Of a DNA stretch of 64,000 nt, positions 34,702 through 45,290 are shown piece after piece; position 1 is the stretch's first letter; every line of letters starts with the position of its first letter. Below the pieces are notes generated by a model, which was not told where the DNA came from, made no database searches, and saw nothing but the letters and a program-made list of their open reading frames with translations. The DNA comes from JAJYKC01 sp963823105 (lineage in GTDB: Bacteria > Acidobacteriota > Terriglobia > Bryobacterales > Bryobacteraceae). Made by a program: the position numbers and the translations under genes. The stretch lies in assembly GCA_963823105.1 (NCBI GenBank), contig CAWGKC010000002.1, forward strand, positions 372,001 through 436,000. Direction: 5' to 3'.

Positions 34702-36207
34702 CGGCTCCCAGGCGCTCGCTGATTCTGGCCGGTGGAGGAATGCGGGTAGCGTATCAGGCGGGAGTTCTGCGAGCGCTTGCCGAGGAAGGGATTGAGTTCG
34801 ATCACGCCGATGGTACGTCGGGCGGCACCATGAATCTCGCCATGTTACTCTCCGGCCTTTCACCGAAGGAGATGACGGAACGCTGGGAGACGCTCGATGT
34901 CCACAACTTTGTTTCGTTCATGCCCTTCGCGAAGTACACATCGTCCAAGGGACTGGAGGCGATGGGCGATGCGCGCGGAGTTGTCGACCATGTCTTTCCG
35001 CATCTGGGGATCGACTTTGAGAAGATCCGCTCGTGCCAAACGCTACAAGGGACATTCAATGTATGCAATTTCACCCACAAGACCAGCGAGGTCATTCCGC
35101 ATACACGCATGAGCTTGGATTATCTGGTGGCCGGAATTTCGCTTCCCATTTTCATGTCGCCGGTCCAGATCGACGGCTGCCTCTATCTTGACTCGGTGTG
35201 GATCAAGGACGCGAACTTAATGGAGGCGGTGCGGCGCGGCGCGGAAGAGCTTTGGGTGGTTTGGTGCATCGGCAACACGGGCCAATACCACGATGGGGTG
35301 TTCCGGCAATATGTACAGATGATCGAGATCGCCGCAAACGGCGCCCTGTTCGAGGAATTCGAGCAGATATGCGACATCAATCGGCGGATTGAGTCGGGGG
35401 AAACGGTTTCGGGTCACACGCGCCCAATCCGGTTGCACTTGATTCGACCCGAATACCCGCTGCCGTTGGACCCCGATTACTATCTCGGAAGGATCGACGC
35501 GGCGACGCTGATCGGGCGCGGATATGCGGATGCGAAGAAATATTTGGCGGCTCGGACCGGGGAAGGGCTGCCGTTTGGGCAGGAGGTGACGAAGATGGCG
35601 GACGAGACTCTCGGATTTACTTTTCGAGAAAAGATGGCGGGGGGATTCGCTTTAGGCGAAACCGACCCGCAAACCGGAGCGGCCACGGGGCACGCCGCCG
35701 GAAATATTTTCACAATGCACGCGACAATCGATATCCAGGATCTCAATCGCTTCTTCAGCGATTCCGATCACCCCGGGTCCATCACGGGACGTATCGATTT
35801 TGCTCCGCTTGGTCTCGATATTCCTTCAACTAGCGGGGTATTCAACTTATTTTCACCTACGAACGACCCGGCCATGAAATACATGGTATATGAACTTGGT
35901 TTCGAATCGAACGGGCGGAAGTACTACCTTGCCGGTAAGAAAGAGGTGCAACAAGGACCGGTAACCGACCTCTGGAAGGCGACCACGACGCTCTATTCTC
36001 AATTGCACGAGGGTTCGGATAAGACCGGTCCGGTGGTCGGAGCCGGCGTGCTGACTTTGGGAGTAGGCGACCTGAGTGGCCATGATCCCTACGATGCATT
36101 CCACCAACGCGAGTTCACCGGAAGAGGCCGCCAGGGCGGTTGCGCGTTTCGGCCAGTTCTTCCTTGGCGAGCTTTGGGAAACGTATGTCAAGAAAGGCCA
36201 GCCATAA
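34698..36207 (+). CDS. patatin-like phospholipase with C-terminal oxidase-associated domain, one frameshift
   Basis: About 502 residues. The patatin domain (about 1-300) has the oxyanion motif AGGGMRVAYQAG, the catalytic serine region GTSGGTMNLA (GxSGG) and DG in QIDGCLYLDS. The C-terminal 190 residues (TIDIQDLNRFFSDSDHPGSI, GVFNLFSPT, TTTLYSQLHEG) resemble the middle domain I know from large GMC/hydrolase fusion proteins. Near 36074 an extra A shifts the frame; removing it gives DLVAMIPTMHSTN and an ending ETYVKKGQP with TAA at 36205-36207, three bases before the GMC oxidase start. Without correction the frame runs into the next gene. Confidence 0.82.
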
Positions 36208-36210
36208 GCC

Positions 36211-37800
36211 ATGGACTTCGATGTCATCGTTATCGGGAGCGGCTTCGGCGGCGCGATCATGGCCTGCCGATTGGCCGAAGCGAACTATAAGGTCCTGGTG
36301 CTGGAGCGTGGACGGCGCTGGGATAAGACCAGTTATCCGCGTGAGCCAGAAGATATGTGGACTTGGAATCAGGAGAATCCCGAGCGCGAGCACGGCTGGA
36401 TCGATCTGCGCGTGTTTCCGCACATGTCCGTGGTGCAGGGCGCAGCGGTGGGCGGCGGATCTTTGATCTATGCGAACATCTCCTGCGAAGCGCCGGAGAG
36501 CGCATTCCGCGCCGGATGGCCGCGCGAGATCACCGCCGCGGAACTGAAGCCTTACTACGACAAGGTTGCGAAGTTCATGAACGTACAGCAGGTGCCGGCG
36601 AACCAGTGGACTAACCGCATGCTCCTGATGAAAGAAGCGGCGGACAAGACCGAAAATGGCGCCCGCTTCAAGCAGCTCGAATTAGCCGTTTCATTTAACC
36701 CCGGCTGGAGCTATGGCCAGCCGGACTGTTTCAACATCGCCCACAGCGATCGCTTTGTCAACGCGCAGGGCGTCGAGCAGGGGACCTGCGTTCACCTTGG
36801 CAATTGCGATATCGGATGCGATGCCGACGCGAAGAACACACTCGATCGGAATTATATTCCCTGGGCGGAGAAGCACGGCGCCGAGGTCCGGCCGCTGCAA
36901 CTGGTTACTAACATCGCACCGGCGGACGGCGGCTATAAAGTGTCTTTCGATTCGCTCGTAAATGGCGCGCGAACACCCGGAAGCGAAACCGCCCGCATCG
37001 TGATTCTGGCAGCCGGCTCGCTCGGGTCGACTGAATTGTTGTTGCGATGCCGCGAGATCGACCGGACCTTGCCTCAAATTAGCCCGATTCTGGGCCGGAA
37101 CTGGAGTTCCAATGGAGACTTCTTGACGCCGGCCTTCTACGGCTCGCGCCAGGTGGACCCCTCGCACGGACCGACGATCGCCAGCGCCATCGATTTTCTC
37201 GACCGCAGCGTGGATGGACAGAGCTTTTGGATCGAAGACGGCGGATTTCCAAGTCTTATGGTCGATTACATAACGCGACTGGACCAGGATGCGAAGAACG
37301 TAGCGGCGAAATCGATCATCGACGGGATCCGCTATATGCTGGGCGGCGCGGAACCGTTTGCGAACGTGATGCCATGGTTTGCGCAGGGCGTCGACGCCGC
37401 CAACGGCACGCTTTCCATGCATCACTCCCTATTCACCGGTAAACCTTGCTTGTCGTTGACATGGGACATCGGACAATCGAAGCAATTGATCGACACGATC
37501 GTAGCTATGCATTTGAAATTGTCGGCGGCTACCGGCGGCCACCCGGTTGTACCGCCCACCTGGTCCGTGGGCCATGCGCTTGTTACACCGCATCCGCTGG
37601 GCGGTTGCGGTATGGGCGATTCCATGGTGAACGGCGTGGTCGATCATGCCGGAGCAGTATTCAATTACGACAACTTGTATGTTGTGGATGGTTCCATCGT
37701 TCCCGAAGCGCTGGGCGTTAACCCATCGCGCACCATCGGGGCCTTGGCTGAACGCGCCGCCGCGTTGCTCTGCGCAAAGGAGGGACGGCAAGGCGCTTGA
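36211..37800 (+). CDS. GMC oxidoreductase, cholesterol-oxidase-like
   Basis: A 529-residue FAD enzyme: dinucleotide motif VIGSGFGGAIMACRLAEA (6-23), LERGRRWD, the flavin-loop VQGAAVGGGSLIYANI, AAGSLGSTELLLR, and C-terminal HPLGGCGMGDS (H461 as likely catalytic His) with VNPSRTIGALAERAA (N504). These are the marks of bacterial class I cholesterol oxidases and relatives that oxidise a hydroxyl on a hydrophobic ring or chain. No signal peptide. It is the last gene of the operon, three bases after the patatin-type gene. Confidence 0.9.
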   Translation: MDFDVIVIGSGFGGAIMACRLAEANYKVLVLERGRRWDKTSYPREPEDMWTWNQENPEREHGWIDLRVFPHMSVVQGAAVGGGSLIYANISCEAPESAFRAGWPREITAAELKPYYDKVAKFMNVQQVPANQWTNRMLLMKEAADKTENGARFKQLELAVSFNPGWSYGQPDCFNIAHSDRFVNAQGVEQGTCVHLGNCDIGCDADAKNTLDRNYIPWAEKHGAEVRPLQLVTNIAPADGGYKVSFDSLVNGARTPGSETARIVILAAGSLGSTELLLRCREIDRTLPQISPILGRNWSSNGDFLTPAFYGSRQVDPSHGPTIASAIDFLDRSVDGQSFWIEDGGFPSLMVDYITRLDQDAKNVAAKSIIDGIRYMLGGAEPFANVMPWFAQGVDAANGTLSMHHSLFTGKPCLSLTWDIGQSKQLIDTIVAMHLKLSAATGGHPVVPPTWSVGHALVTPHPLGGCGMGDSMVNGVVDHAGAVFNYDNLYVVDGSIVPEALGVNPSRTIGALAERAAALLCAKEGRQGA

Positions 37801-37848
37801 AGCGGAGACGCGCCTGGACGAGGTAAAGCGTTCCCGCGGTGGCGCCGC

Positions 37849-38247
37849 CTACTTGGCCGTACGTGGCGCGATCAACATGAGAATCCCGGTGACCGCCTCA
37901 AGAGTCGCAAACACGAGAAACGCCCAATGCGGCATCCCATCGATAAACAGCGAAAGGACGCGCGCCCCTACCCCGAGGAATACCATGGTCACAAACAGGA
38001 ACCGCAGGCTAGTGCCTTGAAAGATTTCTTTTCGAAAATAGTAACAGAAAAGACCGAAGCTGAATTCGGCGCTTTTTAGAAACCGGTATTGGGTCAGGAT
38101 AGTCGCCTGTACTTCCGCGCCCAGGCTGGAGAGGGGAAGCCGGAACACGTGAGTCAATTCCCAATGGGCGATGAATATGCCAGAAGCGCCTACACCAATC
38201 AACATGAAGGTGTATCCGTAGAAGAATAGCCTGCGCAGTAGCGTCAT
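37849..38247 (-). CDS. small membrane protein, DUF4345-like
   Basis: A 132-residue protein with four predicted helices. The pattern of an N-terminal helix, KSAEFSFGLFCYY, then LFVTMVFLGVGARVLSLFIDG and a final helix resembles DUF4345 proteins, which carry the 'G.GR..SL..DG' feature. ATG 38247 starts the membrane-protein part; the longer upstream frame overlaps the next gene and has no membrane character. It converges on the GMC oxidase gene. Confidence 0.75.
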   Translation of the reverse strand: MTLLRRLFFYGYTFMLIGVGASGIFIAHWELTHVFRLPLSSLGAEVQATILTQYRFLKSAEFSFGLFCYYFRKEIFQGTSLRFLFVTMVFLGVGARVLSLFIDGMPHWAFLVFATLEAVTGILMLIAPRTAK

Positions 38248-38291
38248 ATCTACACCGTTATTTACAGCATGCCTCGAAGCCCGAGCGTCGA

Positions 38292-38777
38292 TTAACCGGC
38301 CGCCTTTACCGCCGCCCGAGCGTTCCGCGCGAAATAGAACATCATGGCGCCCCATTGCACGCTCCAAATCAGGACGCGCACCCGATTTAGTTTTATCCAG
38401 TTCGCCAGGACCGATTGAAGTTCGACCGGATCTTTGATGCCGGCGGTCATGGCATCGTTGTATGGGAAGATGAACCAGATGGTCAATCCCGTGGCGGCCA
38501 GCACACCGGCGAGTACGACGATTGGAACCCAGCGCAGCGAGTCCTTCCACTCCGCCCAGAGCATCACAAGCGACGAGGCGATCATGAGCCAAGTCATCAC
38601 CGTGAAGAAGCGCGTCGCGGCAGCGACTTGCGGCACAAACACCCAATAGTAGTTGGCCGGCGAGAGATGCGGCGCTACCGGAAACTGAAACAGCCACATC
38701 GACCAGCCGGTTCCCAGATACATCGCCGTGGTGAGAAAGAGGAAACAAGAATTGGTCAGTAACGCAATAGGTTTCAT
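38292..38777 (-). CDS. four-helix membrane protein, unknown
   Basis: A 161-residue protein from ATG 38777 (MKPIALLTNSCFLFLTT) with four hydrophobic helices and a loop WFIFPYNDAMTAG. A DUF1772-like fold is possible (helices, 'N..M' loop), but I cannot confirm it. It starts 16 bp after the metallophosphoesterase stop and precedes another small membrane protein gene, all leftward, facing the oxidase operon. Confidence 0.72.
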   Translation of the reverse strand: MKPIALLTNSCFLFLTTAMYLGTGWSMWLFQFPVAPHLSPANYYWVFVPQVAAATRFFTVMTWLMIASSLVMLWAEWKDSLRWVPIVVLAGVLAATGLTIWFIFPYNDAMTAGIKDPVELQSVLANWIKLNRVRVLIWSVQWGAMMFYFARNARAAVKAAG

Positions 38778-38793
38778 CTCCGAGCAACTCTCT

Positions 38794-40314
38794 TTAACTT
38801 TGGCCGGCGGCAAGCGGGGCGCCAAGGGATTCACTATAGAGCGGATCGCCCAGCTTGGGCGGATTGCCAGGCGTCGCAGTTGTGGTGCCCACCTGATAAT
38901 AGTCGATTGTGAGTGTCGGGCCTTTTAATTCGATAATGGCGTAGCAGCTATTAAATACTTGTCCGTCATTGCCGAGGGCCGTTCCGTCGATAATTTTTGG
39001 CGGACCCGATTCTCCATTAGGCGGGAGAAGGTTAGAAGGTGCGGTTGGCGCCTGGGAGGTGAACACGGGGACGGCGCTCGCCCCTATACAACGGCCTTTC
39101 GGCAATGGCCGATCCAGGCCGTTGGTATAAGGCTGGAAGATGCACAGGTCGTGCTCATGGCCCCACAGCCAGAGGTCGATTTGGCTGAACACGGAAGCGA
39201 ACGCGCTCGCCAGGTTAGGGTTTACCGCCAATGGCCGCCCGGTGGCGGCGTCTTTCCCTATCCCCGTAAACGAAAACAGTTGATGGTGCGAAAGGAGAAC
39301 GGTGCTCCGCGAGCCGCTCGGGTTCGCGGCTGTATCGACACCTTGTCCGTTTTTAGCGATCTTATCCAGATGCCAGGTAACTTCTTCCGGCACCAGCCTT
39401 GTTACGTTGCTGTTTACGTTATTCGGATCGCAATCATAGTAACCGGTGTCCATCGCGAGAAACTGCCAGAAGTTGTTGCGTAGGGCAAAATAGCTGTTCG
39501 GCTGCGGTTTGCCCGCCGATCCGTTCAGGTTCGCGATGAGGTCGTAGTAACCACCGCTCGTTCCGGCGTACCGGTCGTGGTTACCGTCGAGGGTGAATAC
39601 AAGCGGCATTGGCTTTTCGCCGGTATCCGGCCAGACCTCCTCGAGTAACTTCGTGAAGTGGTTGGAGCATTCATCCGGCAGGCCGGAATAGTAGATATCG
39701 CCGAGATGAAGCAAAACGTCGGGGCTGAAATTCTTCTCGATCTGTTGAAGCAGCACGAGGGCCGCGTTCATTCCCGTTCCCCAGTCTCCAATCACCGCGA
39801 CGGTGGCGCTGTCGGGTAAACAATCGTTCAGAACGAAATCGTCGAGGCTTACGTACCGGTCGTAGCGCTGCTGTCCGCCGGCGATCCGAAAGCGCTCGTA
39901 CACGGCCAGACACTCCGCCCAAAAGGGATCGCACGTGCTGGCTCCGAATATATTCTTCCATTCCGCCGCTTTGGCCGGATTGGTAGCCGCATACAAGGCT
40001 ATCTGCGCGGCCAGCTTGGCGCACTCCACGGGAGCGGGCACGTGCGGCGCGGCCTCAAATGGGGAAGGCGCTCCGCGCGTCGCGCCGGCCGACGACGCTT
40101 GGGCCAATGGCAGTTCAAAATCGCCATGCTCGTCGAAGTATTTGAGCACCTGAGCCGTCGCGACCATCGCCGAACTCGAAGCAGTGGCGCCAATTCCCTG
40201 GTTTCCGGTTGGGGAGCCTTGCTGTAGTAATACGCTGTGGACCGCCGATTGCCACAAGGATAGGGCCGAATTATGAGCGGAATGAATTTGGACGGAACTG
40301 CCCATGCCGATCAT
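38794..40314 (-). CDS. metallophosphoesterase (calcineurin-like)
   Basis: About 506 residues from ATG 40314. The two-metal phosphoesterase motifs are all present: VAVIGDWGTGMNAAL (GDxG), LLHLGDIYYSG (GDxxY), FTLDGNHDRYAG (GNHD), LLSHHQLFS (H) and WLWGHEHDLCIF (GHxH). The N-terminal 150 residues are a helical extension without clear family. The frame continues upstream to 40587 with a CxxC segment (ECRVCRGE), so a longer form is possible; I prefer 40314 because CAAGG lies just ahead of it. Substrate unknown. Confidence 0.85.
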   Translation of the reverse strand: MIGMGSSVQIHSAHNSALSLWQSAVHSVLLQQGSPTGNQGIGATASSSAMVATAQVLKYFDEHGDFELPLAQASSAGATRGAPSPFEAAPHVPAPVECAKLAAQIALYAATNPAKAAEWKNIFGASTCDPFWAECLAVYERFRIAGGQQRYDRYVSLDDFVLNDCLPDSATVAVIGDWGTGMNAALVLLQQIEKNFSPDVLLHLGDIYYSGLPDECSNHFTKLLEEVWPDTGEKPMPLVFTLDGNHDRYAGTSGGYYDLIANLNGSAGKPQPNSYFALRNNFWQFLAMDTGYYDCDPNNVNSNVTRLVPEEVTWHLDKIAKNGQGVDTAANPSGSRSTVLLSHHQLFSFTGIGKDAATGRPLAVNPNLASAFASVFSQIDLWLWGHEHDLCIFQPYTNGLDRPLPKGRCIGASAVPVFTSQAPTAPSNLLPPNGESGPPKIIDGTALGNDGQVFNSCYAIIELKGPTLTIDYYQVGTTTATPGNPPKLGDPLYSESLGAPLAAGQS

Positions 40315-40607
40315 CTTACCTTGAGCGCTGGAAGCTGTCGAATAAAATGTTCTTGGCGTTTCGGCAAGGCGGGGCATCGCGGAAGGCGCGGAAGGCGCCG
40401 CTGGGGAAACGATACAACGGACCGTCGATCCCGCCGGCCCCATCGTCGTAAATAGGAAGCTGCGCGGACGTCCGGATGGTTCCAGGTTCCGCCGGCGCAA
40501 GACGGCGCGATCTTCCCGGACAAAACGCAACTCCCCTCTGCACACGCGGCACTCGCCGAGGATATCCGATAAATAAATCCGAGGCAAGGCCCCGGCGGGA
40601 AGCGATC

Positions 40608-42053
40608 CTACTTCGCGATGGCGTCGAGAGCGCGCTGGATGACCAGGTCGCGTCCGGCGGCGACTTCATCGGCCGCCGCGAAACCGGCCGCCTGCGTCGC
40701 GATCTCCTCGTTTAGACGGCTCTCGATCCAAGGGATATCGGCGGACCATTCGTCGACGCCGGGCTGAATGCCCCGATCGGAGGCAAAGGCCTCAAAATCG
40801 TCGAGCACGGACGGGGGGACGCGAAAAGCGCCATCCACTTTGTGATTCCGGGTGTAATCGATGGCGAAAGAAGAAATGACGCCGCTGCCGTCGAGCGCAG
40901 CTTCCAAGCGGGTGGGCGTTTTCGGTTCGACGACGATGTCGGGCTGGATGCCGCCGCCGCCGGCGACATAGCGGCCGGAGTCGGTTTCGAATTCGTCCGT
41001 CTGATGAGCGATCTGGAGGTTGCCGCTCTTGAGCGGACGCTGGATGGACCGGCCGCTGGGCGTGTAATAGAACGCCGTCGTCAAGGCCATCGCCGTGTCG
41101 CCGCTAAGCGGATAGACGCTTTGGACCAAGCCTTTGCCGTAGGTGGGAACGCCCACGACGACGGCGCGGTCGTGATCTTGAAGAGCGCCGGAGACGATCT
41201 CGGCCGCACTGGCGGTTTTTTCATTGACGAGCACGGCGACGGGGAACGAATAAGGGGTGACGCCTTTGGGAACCTCGACGTCTTTGCTCTTCACGGACCG
41301 GCCGCGAATGCTCAGGATCTTCTGGCCGGGTTGGAGAAACAGGCTGGCCGTTTCAAGCGCCGCCTCCACCACGCCTCCGGGATTGCCGCGCAGATCCAGG
41401 ACAAGGCCCTTAAGCTTTGCGCCGCCCAACTTTTCGATGGCGTCCTTGATGAGCTTGCCGGTTTGCGGATCGAAGCTGGCGGCGCGCACGTAACCGAAGC
41501 CAGGACGCGCGATAAACGCGCGGTCGACGCTGGGCGCGTCCATCAATGCCGGTTTGAGCGTGAAGTTCAGCAGGCGCACGCTGCCGGGACGCCGTACGAC
41601 CAACTCCACCTGATGCTGGCGGGCCATGCCGAGATATTCGACGATCTGATCGAACTCCAGGCGATCGAGCGCGACGTTGTTGACAGCGAGAATTTCGTCG
41701 CCGGGCGAAAGGCCGGATTGAGCCGAAGGCGTGCCCGGTAAAGCCTGGAGCACGATGACGCGCCCTGGGAGGACGGAGACCACCGTGCCGAATCCTTTCT
41801 GCTCGGACCGCTCCATCTGCTTCACTTGGTCGTACTGTTGCGGATCGAAGAAGATGCTGTGCGGATCGAGCGTGCGCAGCAAGCCGGGAATCGCGCCGGA
41901 ATAGATCAGTTGATCGTCGGCGGCGGGGTCGGCGGCGTTCCGTTGCACCACGCCCAACACATCGACAAACGTTTTTACCAGGGAATCGAGATCGCCGCCG
42001 GCGGGCGCCGTGGGAACCGGGCCGGCCATCAGCAGCAGAAGTGGAAGCAGCAT
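40608..42053 (-). CDS. S41 family C-terminal processing peptidase (CtpA-like)
   Basis: A 481-residue exported serine protease. Short hydrophobic N-terminus (signal peptide or anchor, about 1-12), PDZ domain at about 85-165 (GLSPGDEILAVNN), and an S41 catalytic core with the Ser/Lys dyad S282 (NEKTASAAEIVSGAL) and K307 (TYGKGLVQS). LDLRGNPGG (219-227) is the conserved strand. CtpA-like enzymes trim or degrade envelope proteins. It starts three bases after the ddl stop, the last gene of the leftward operon. Confidence 0.93.
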   Translation of the reverse strand: MLLPLLLLMAGPVPTAPAGGDLDSLVKTFVDVLGVVQRNAADPAADDQLIYSGAIPGLLRTLDPHSIFFDPQQYDQVKQMERSEQKGFGTVVSVLPGRVIVLQALPGTPSAQSGLSPGDEILAVNNVALDRLEFDQIVEYLGMARQHQVELVVRRPGSVRLLNFTLKPALMDAPSVDRAFIARPGFGYVRAASFDPQTGKLIKDAIEKLGGAKLKGLVLDLRGNPGGVVEAALETASLFLQPGQKILSIRGRSVKSKDVEVPKGVTPYSFPVAVLVNEKTASAAEIVSGALQDHDRAVVVGVPTYGKGLVQSVYPLSGDTAMALTTAFYYTPSGRSIQRPLKSGNLQIAHQTDEFETDSGRYVAGGGGIQPDIVVEPKTPTRLEAALDGSGVISSFAIDYTRNHKVDGAFRVPPSVLDDFEAFASDRGIQPGVDEWSADIPWIESRLNEEIATQAAGFAAADEVAAGRDLVIQRALDAIAK

Positions 42054-42056
42054 CCT

Positions 42057-43035
42057 TTACCGTGAATAGCGGAGACGTTTCTTGCGGGCGTCGCGTTCCA
42101 TGGCAAGCTCGATCAGGCGGTCGACTAACTTTGGCATGGGGATGCCCGCGTACTCCCACATTTTAGGAAACATGCTGATGGAAGTGAAGCCGGGAATGGT
42201 GTTGATCTCGTTGATGAAGAGAGTTCCGGTGGCGGCCTCCATAAGAAAATCGACGCGCGCCATGCCTTCGCAGCACACGGCCTGGTAACATTCCACCGCC
42301 AGGCGGCGCATCTCGGCGGTTTGCTCCCCGGTCAGCGGCGCGGGGAGGATGGTTTGCGCTTTTTCGAGCAAGTACTTGTCTTCGTAGTCGTAAAAGTCTT
42401 TGGATGGGAGGATCTCGCAGGGAATCGCGGCAACCGGCGAATCGTTTCCCATCACGGAGCATTCGAACTCGCGGCCGGCGATGCCGCGCTCGATTAAAAC
42501 CTTGCGGTCGAAACCGGAGGCGAATTCGACGGCGGTTTTCAATTCCGCGCGATCGTGCGCTTTGGAGATGCCGACGGAGGAGCCGAGGTTGGCCGGTTTC
42601 ACGAACACCGGGAACGGCAAGGCGGAGCAAAGATCTTCGATGGCGGCGGCATCGCCGGTGAAGACGCGATACTCGACGATGGGCAGATCGTTTCTCGGCC
42701 ATCAGGCGCTTCATGACTTCCTTGTCCATCGAAACGGCGGAGGCCAGGACGCCGGCGCCGACGTAGGGCAGCTCAGCCAACTCCAACAATCCCTGGACGG
42801 TGCCGTCTTCACCGAACGTGCCATGGAGAACGGGAAAGACGACGTCGATTTCGGGATTGCCGCCCGGTTCGGGAACGAGGAACCGCGGACTCCATTTGCC
42901 CTCGCGGGAGATTTTGTAATGGAGGACCTTGTATCGCTCCGGGTCCATCGCCTCGATCACCGATTGGGCGGAGCGCAACGAGACGTCGTGTTCGCCGCTG
43001 CGGCCGCCGTAAATCACCGCCACGCGCAGTTTCAT
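42057..43035 (-). CDS. ddl: D-alanine--D-alanine ligase, one frameshift
   Basis: An ATP-grasp ligase making D-Ala-D-Ala for peptidoglycan. N-terminal VAVIYGGRSGEHDVSL and FPVLHGTFGEDGTVQG (Ddl motifs) are in one frame. VKPANLGSSVGISKA, CSVMGND, EILPSKDFYDYEDKY and FINEINTIPGFT are in another. A missing base near 42690 (around GAGAAACGATCTG on the coding strand) joins them as ...AE-x-DLPIVEYRVF. About 325 residues when repaired. Because ddl is normally essential, a sequence error is likely. ATG 43035 overlaps the arginase stop (ATGA). Confidence 0.88.
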
Positions 43036-43947
43036 AGAATTCGTTTGCCGAGCGCAGAGGTGACCAGTTCGACGGCGAGATCGGCCGTGCGGTTGGCCTC
43101 GTCGATCACCGGATTCACTTCCACCACATCCATCGAGCGCATGCGGCCGGAATCGCAGACCAGTTCCATGATGAGATGCGCCTCGCGATAAGTGATGCCG
43201 CCGCTTGATGGGCGTTCCGACGCCGGGCGCTTCGCGCGGATCGATGGCGTCCATGTCGAGCGAGAGGTGAAAGCCATCCGTCTCCTCCGATGCCAGCAGA
43301 ATGGCTTCGGCCATGACGGCGCGCAGGCCGCGCTCGTCGATCTCGCGCATGGTGCAGACGCGGACGCCGGCTTGCTTGACGTTGCCGCGCTCCAGTTCGT
43401 CCACCGAGCGGATGGCCACCATCACCACGTTGCGCGGGTCCACCTTCGGCGCCCAACCGTAAATATGAGTCAACTCCGCGGGACCCATTCCGACGCAGCA
43501 GGCCAGCGGCATGCCGTGAACGTTGCCGCTGGGGCTGGTCTCCGGCGTGTTCATGTCGGCGTGGGCGTCGATCCAGAGCAGGCCCATCTTCTTGCCGTTC
43601 TTGCGATGAAATTGCGCGGCGCCGGCGACGGTTCCGACGGCGACGGAATGATCGCCGCCGAGCACCAGCGGAAATTTCCCGTCGTCGAGCGCCCGTTCCA
43701 CCTTGGCCGCCAGGCGCACGCAGGTGTCGGCGATCTGGGCGAGATAGCGCGCGTTGGCCGGCCCTTCGGGATGAGCTTCGGGCTGGGCGACGGCGATGTT
43801 GCCCAGATCCTCCACCTCATAGCCGAGCGAAGCGATGCGGGCGTTGAGATTGGCCACGCGAACCGCGGAAGCGCCCATATCCACGCCGCGGCGCCCGGCG
43901 CCCAGATCGAGCGGCGCTCCGATGATGGCGATCTTCGATGGTCTCAT
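43032..43947 (-). CDS. rocF: arginase, one frameshift
   Basis: A ureohydrolase of about 304 residues: IGAPLDLGAGRRGVDMG (N-terminal arginase motif), GGDHSVAVG, DAHADMNTPETSPSG followed by NVHGMPLA (Mn ligands and arginine-binding loop, arginase rather than agmatinase type) and LDMDAIDPREAPGVGTP. An extra A near 43206 breaks the frame after VGTPI; removing it gives SGGITYREAHLI and the expected end, SALGKRIL. It would convert arginine to ornithine and urea; no urease gene lies in the window. It stands between asnS and ddl. Confidence 0.87.
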
Positions 43948-43960
43948 GACAGCGCTTTTC

Positions 43961-45290
43961 TCAGGGACGAATCCGGTAGAGCATGCGCGGGTAGGCGATG
44001 GTTTCGCGAATATGCTCCAGCCCGCACATCCAGGCGACGAACCGCTCGACGCCCATGCCAAAGCCGCCATGCGGAACGCTGCCGAACTTGCGGAGATCGA
44101 GATACCAGTTGAACGCTTCGGCGGGGAGGTGGTGTTCTTCCAGGCGTTGCTTCAGCAGGTCCAGATCGTGGATGCGCTGGCCGCCTCCGATGATTTCGCC
44201 ATAGCCTTCGGGGGCGAGGATGTCGACGCCGAGGGCGACCTCGGGCCGCGCGGGATCGGGCTGGAAATAGAACGCCTTGACCTGGCTGGGATAGCGGTCC
44301 ACCATCACCGGGCGGTCGTAATCCTCGGTCAGCAGCGTTTCGTCGGTGCCGCCGAAATCGCCGCCCCATTGGATTTCGCTGCCCTTTTTCTTGAGGGTCT
44401 CCACGGCTTCGTCGTAGGTCATGCGCGGGAACGGCGCCTGCACCGCTTCGAGCTTCGAAACGTCGCGTTCGAGCGCTGCGAGTTCTTCGCGGCGGTTTTC
44501 GAGCACGCGCCCGGTGACGAACACGATCATCTCCTCGGCCACGCGTTTCACGTCGTCGAGCGTTGCGTACGCCATCTCCGGTTCCACCATCCAGAACTCC
44601 GTGAGATGCCGGCGCGTCTTGGATTTTTCGGCGCGAAAGGTGGGACCGAAGCAATAGACCTTGCCGAAGGCCATGCGCGTTCGCTTCGTTATAAAGCTGG
44701 CCGGATTGCGTGAGATAGACCTTCTCGTCTTCGAAATAATCCACTTCGAAGAGCGTGGTGGTGCCTTCGCAGGCGGCGGGCGTGAAGATGGGCGTATCGA
44801 CCAGCGTGAAGCCGTTCGAATCGAAATAATCGCGAATGCCTTTGATTACTTCGTGGCGGACGCGGAGGATGGCGTGCTGGCGTTTGCTGCGCAGCCACAG
44901 ATGGCGATGGTCCATCAAAAAATCGACGCCGTGGTCCTTGGGCGTGATCGGGTAGGGGTCCGATTCGGAGACGCGCTGGAGGATTTCGGCGCCTTCGACG
45001 TCCATCTCGTAACCGCCGGGCGCGCGCGGCTCGGCGCGGATTTTTCCGCGAACGATCAGCGACGATTCCTGGGTGAGGTTCTTCAGCGTTTCAAAGAGCG
45101 CTTCGTCAAGCTGGCTCTTCACCGCGACGCATTGCATGATGCCCGTGCCGTCGCGCAGCAGCGGGAAAGCGATCTTCCCGGACTTGCGGAGATTATAGAG
45201 CCAGCCGGCGATCTCAACCGGTTCGCCGGCGTGTTGGCCGACGCTGGCGATGGCGACGCGAGGCGGAGATGCGGAAGTGTCTTCGGACAT
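43961..45290 (-). CDS. asnS: asparaginyl-tRNA synthetase, one frameshift
   Basis: A class II synthetase of about 442 residues. N-terminal OB-fold anticodon domain (VEIAGWLYNLRKSGKIAF), motif 1 region with VDTPIFTPAACEGTTTLF, then a frame change near 44673 (an extra C after AACGCG on the coding strand). This leads into motif 2, FGPTFRAEKSKTRRHL and FWMVEPEMA, and motif 3, GMGVERFVAWM. Repaired, the protein is complete. The ATG at 45290 overlaps the upstream gene's stop (TGATG). As asnS is normally essential, the shift is probably a sequence error. Confidence 0.9.
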
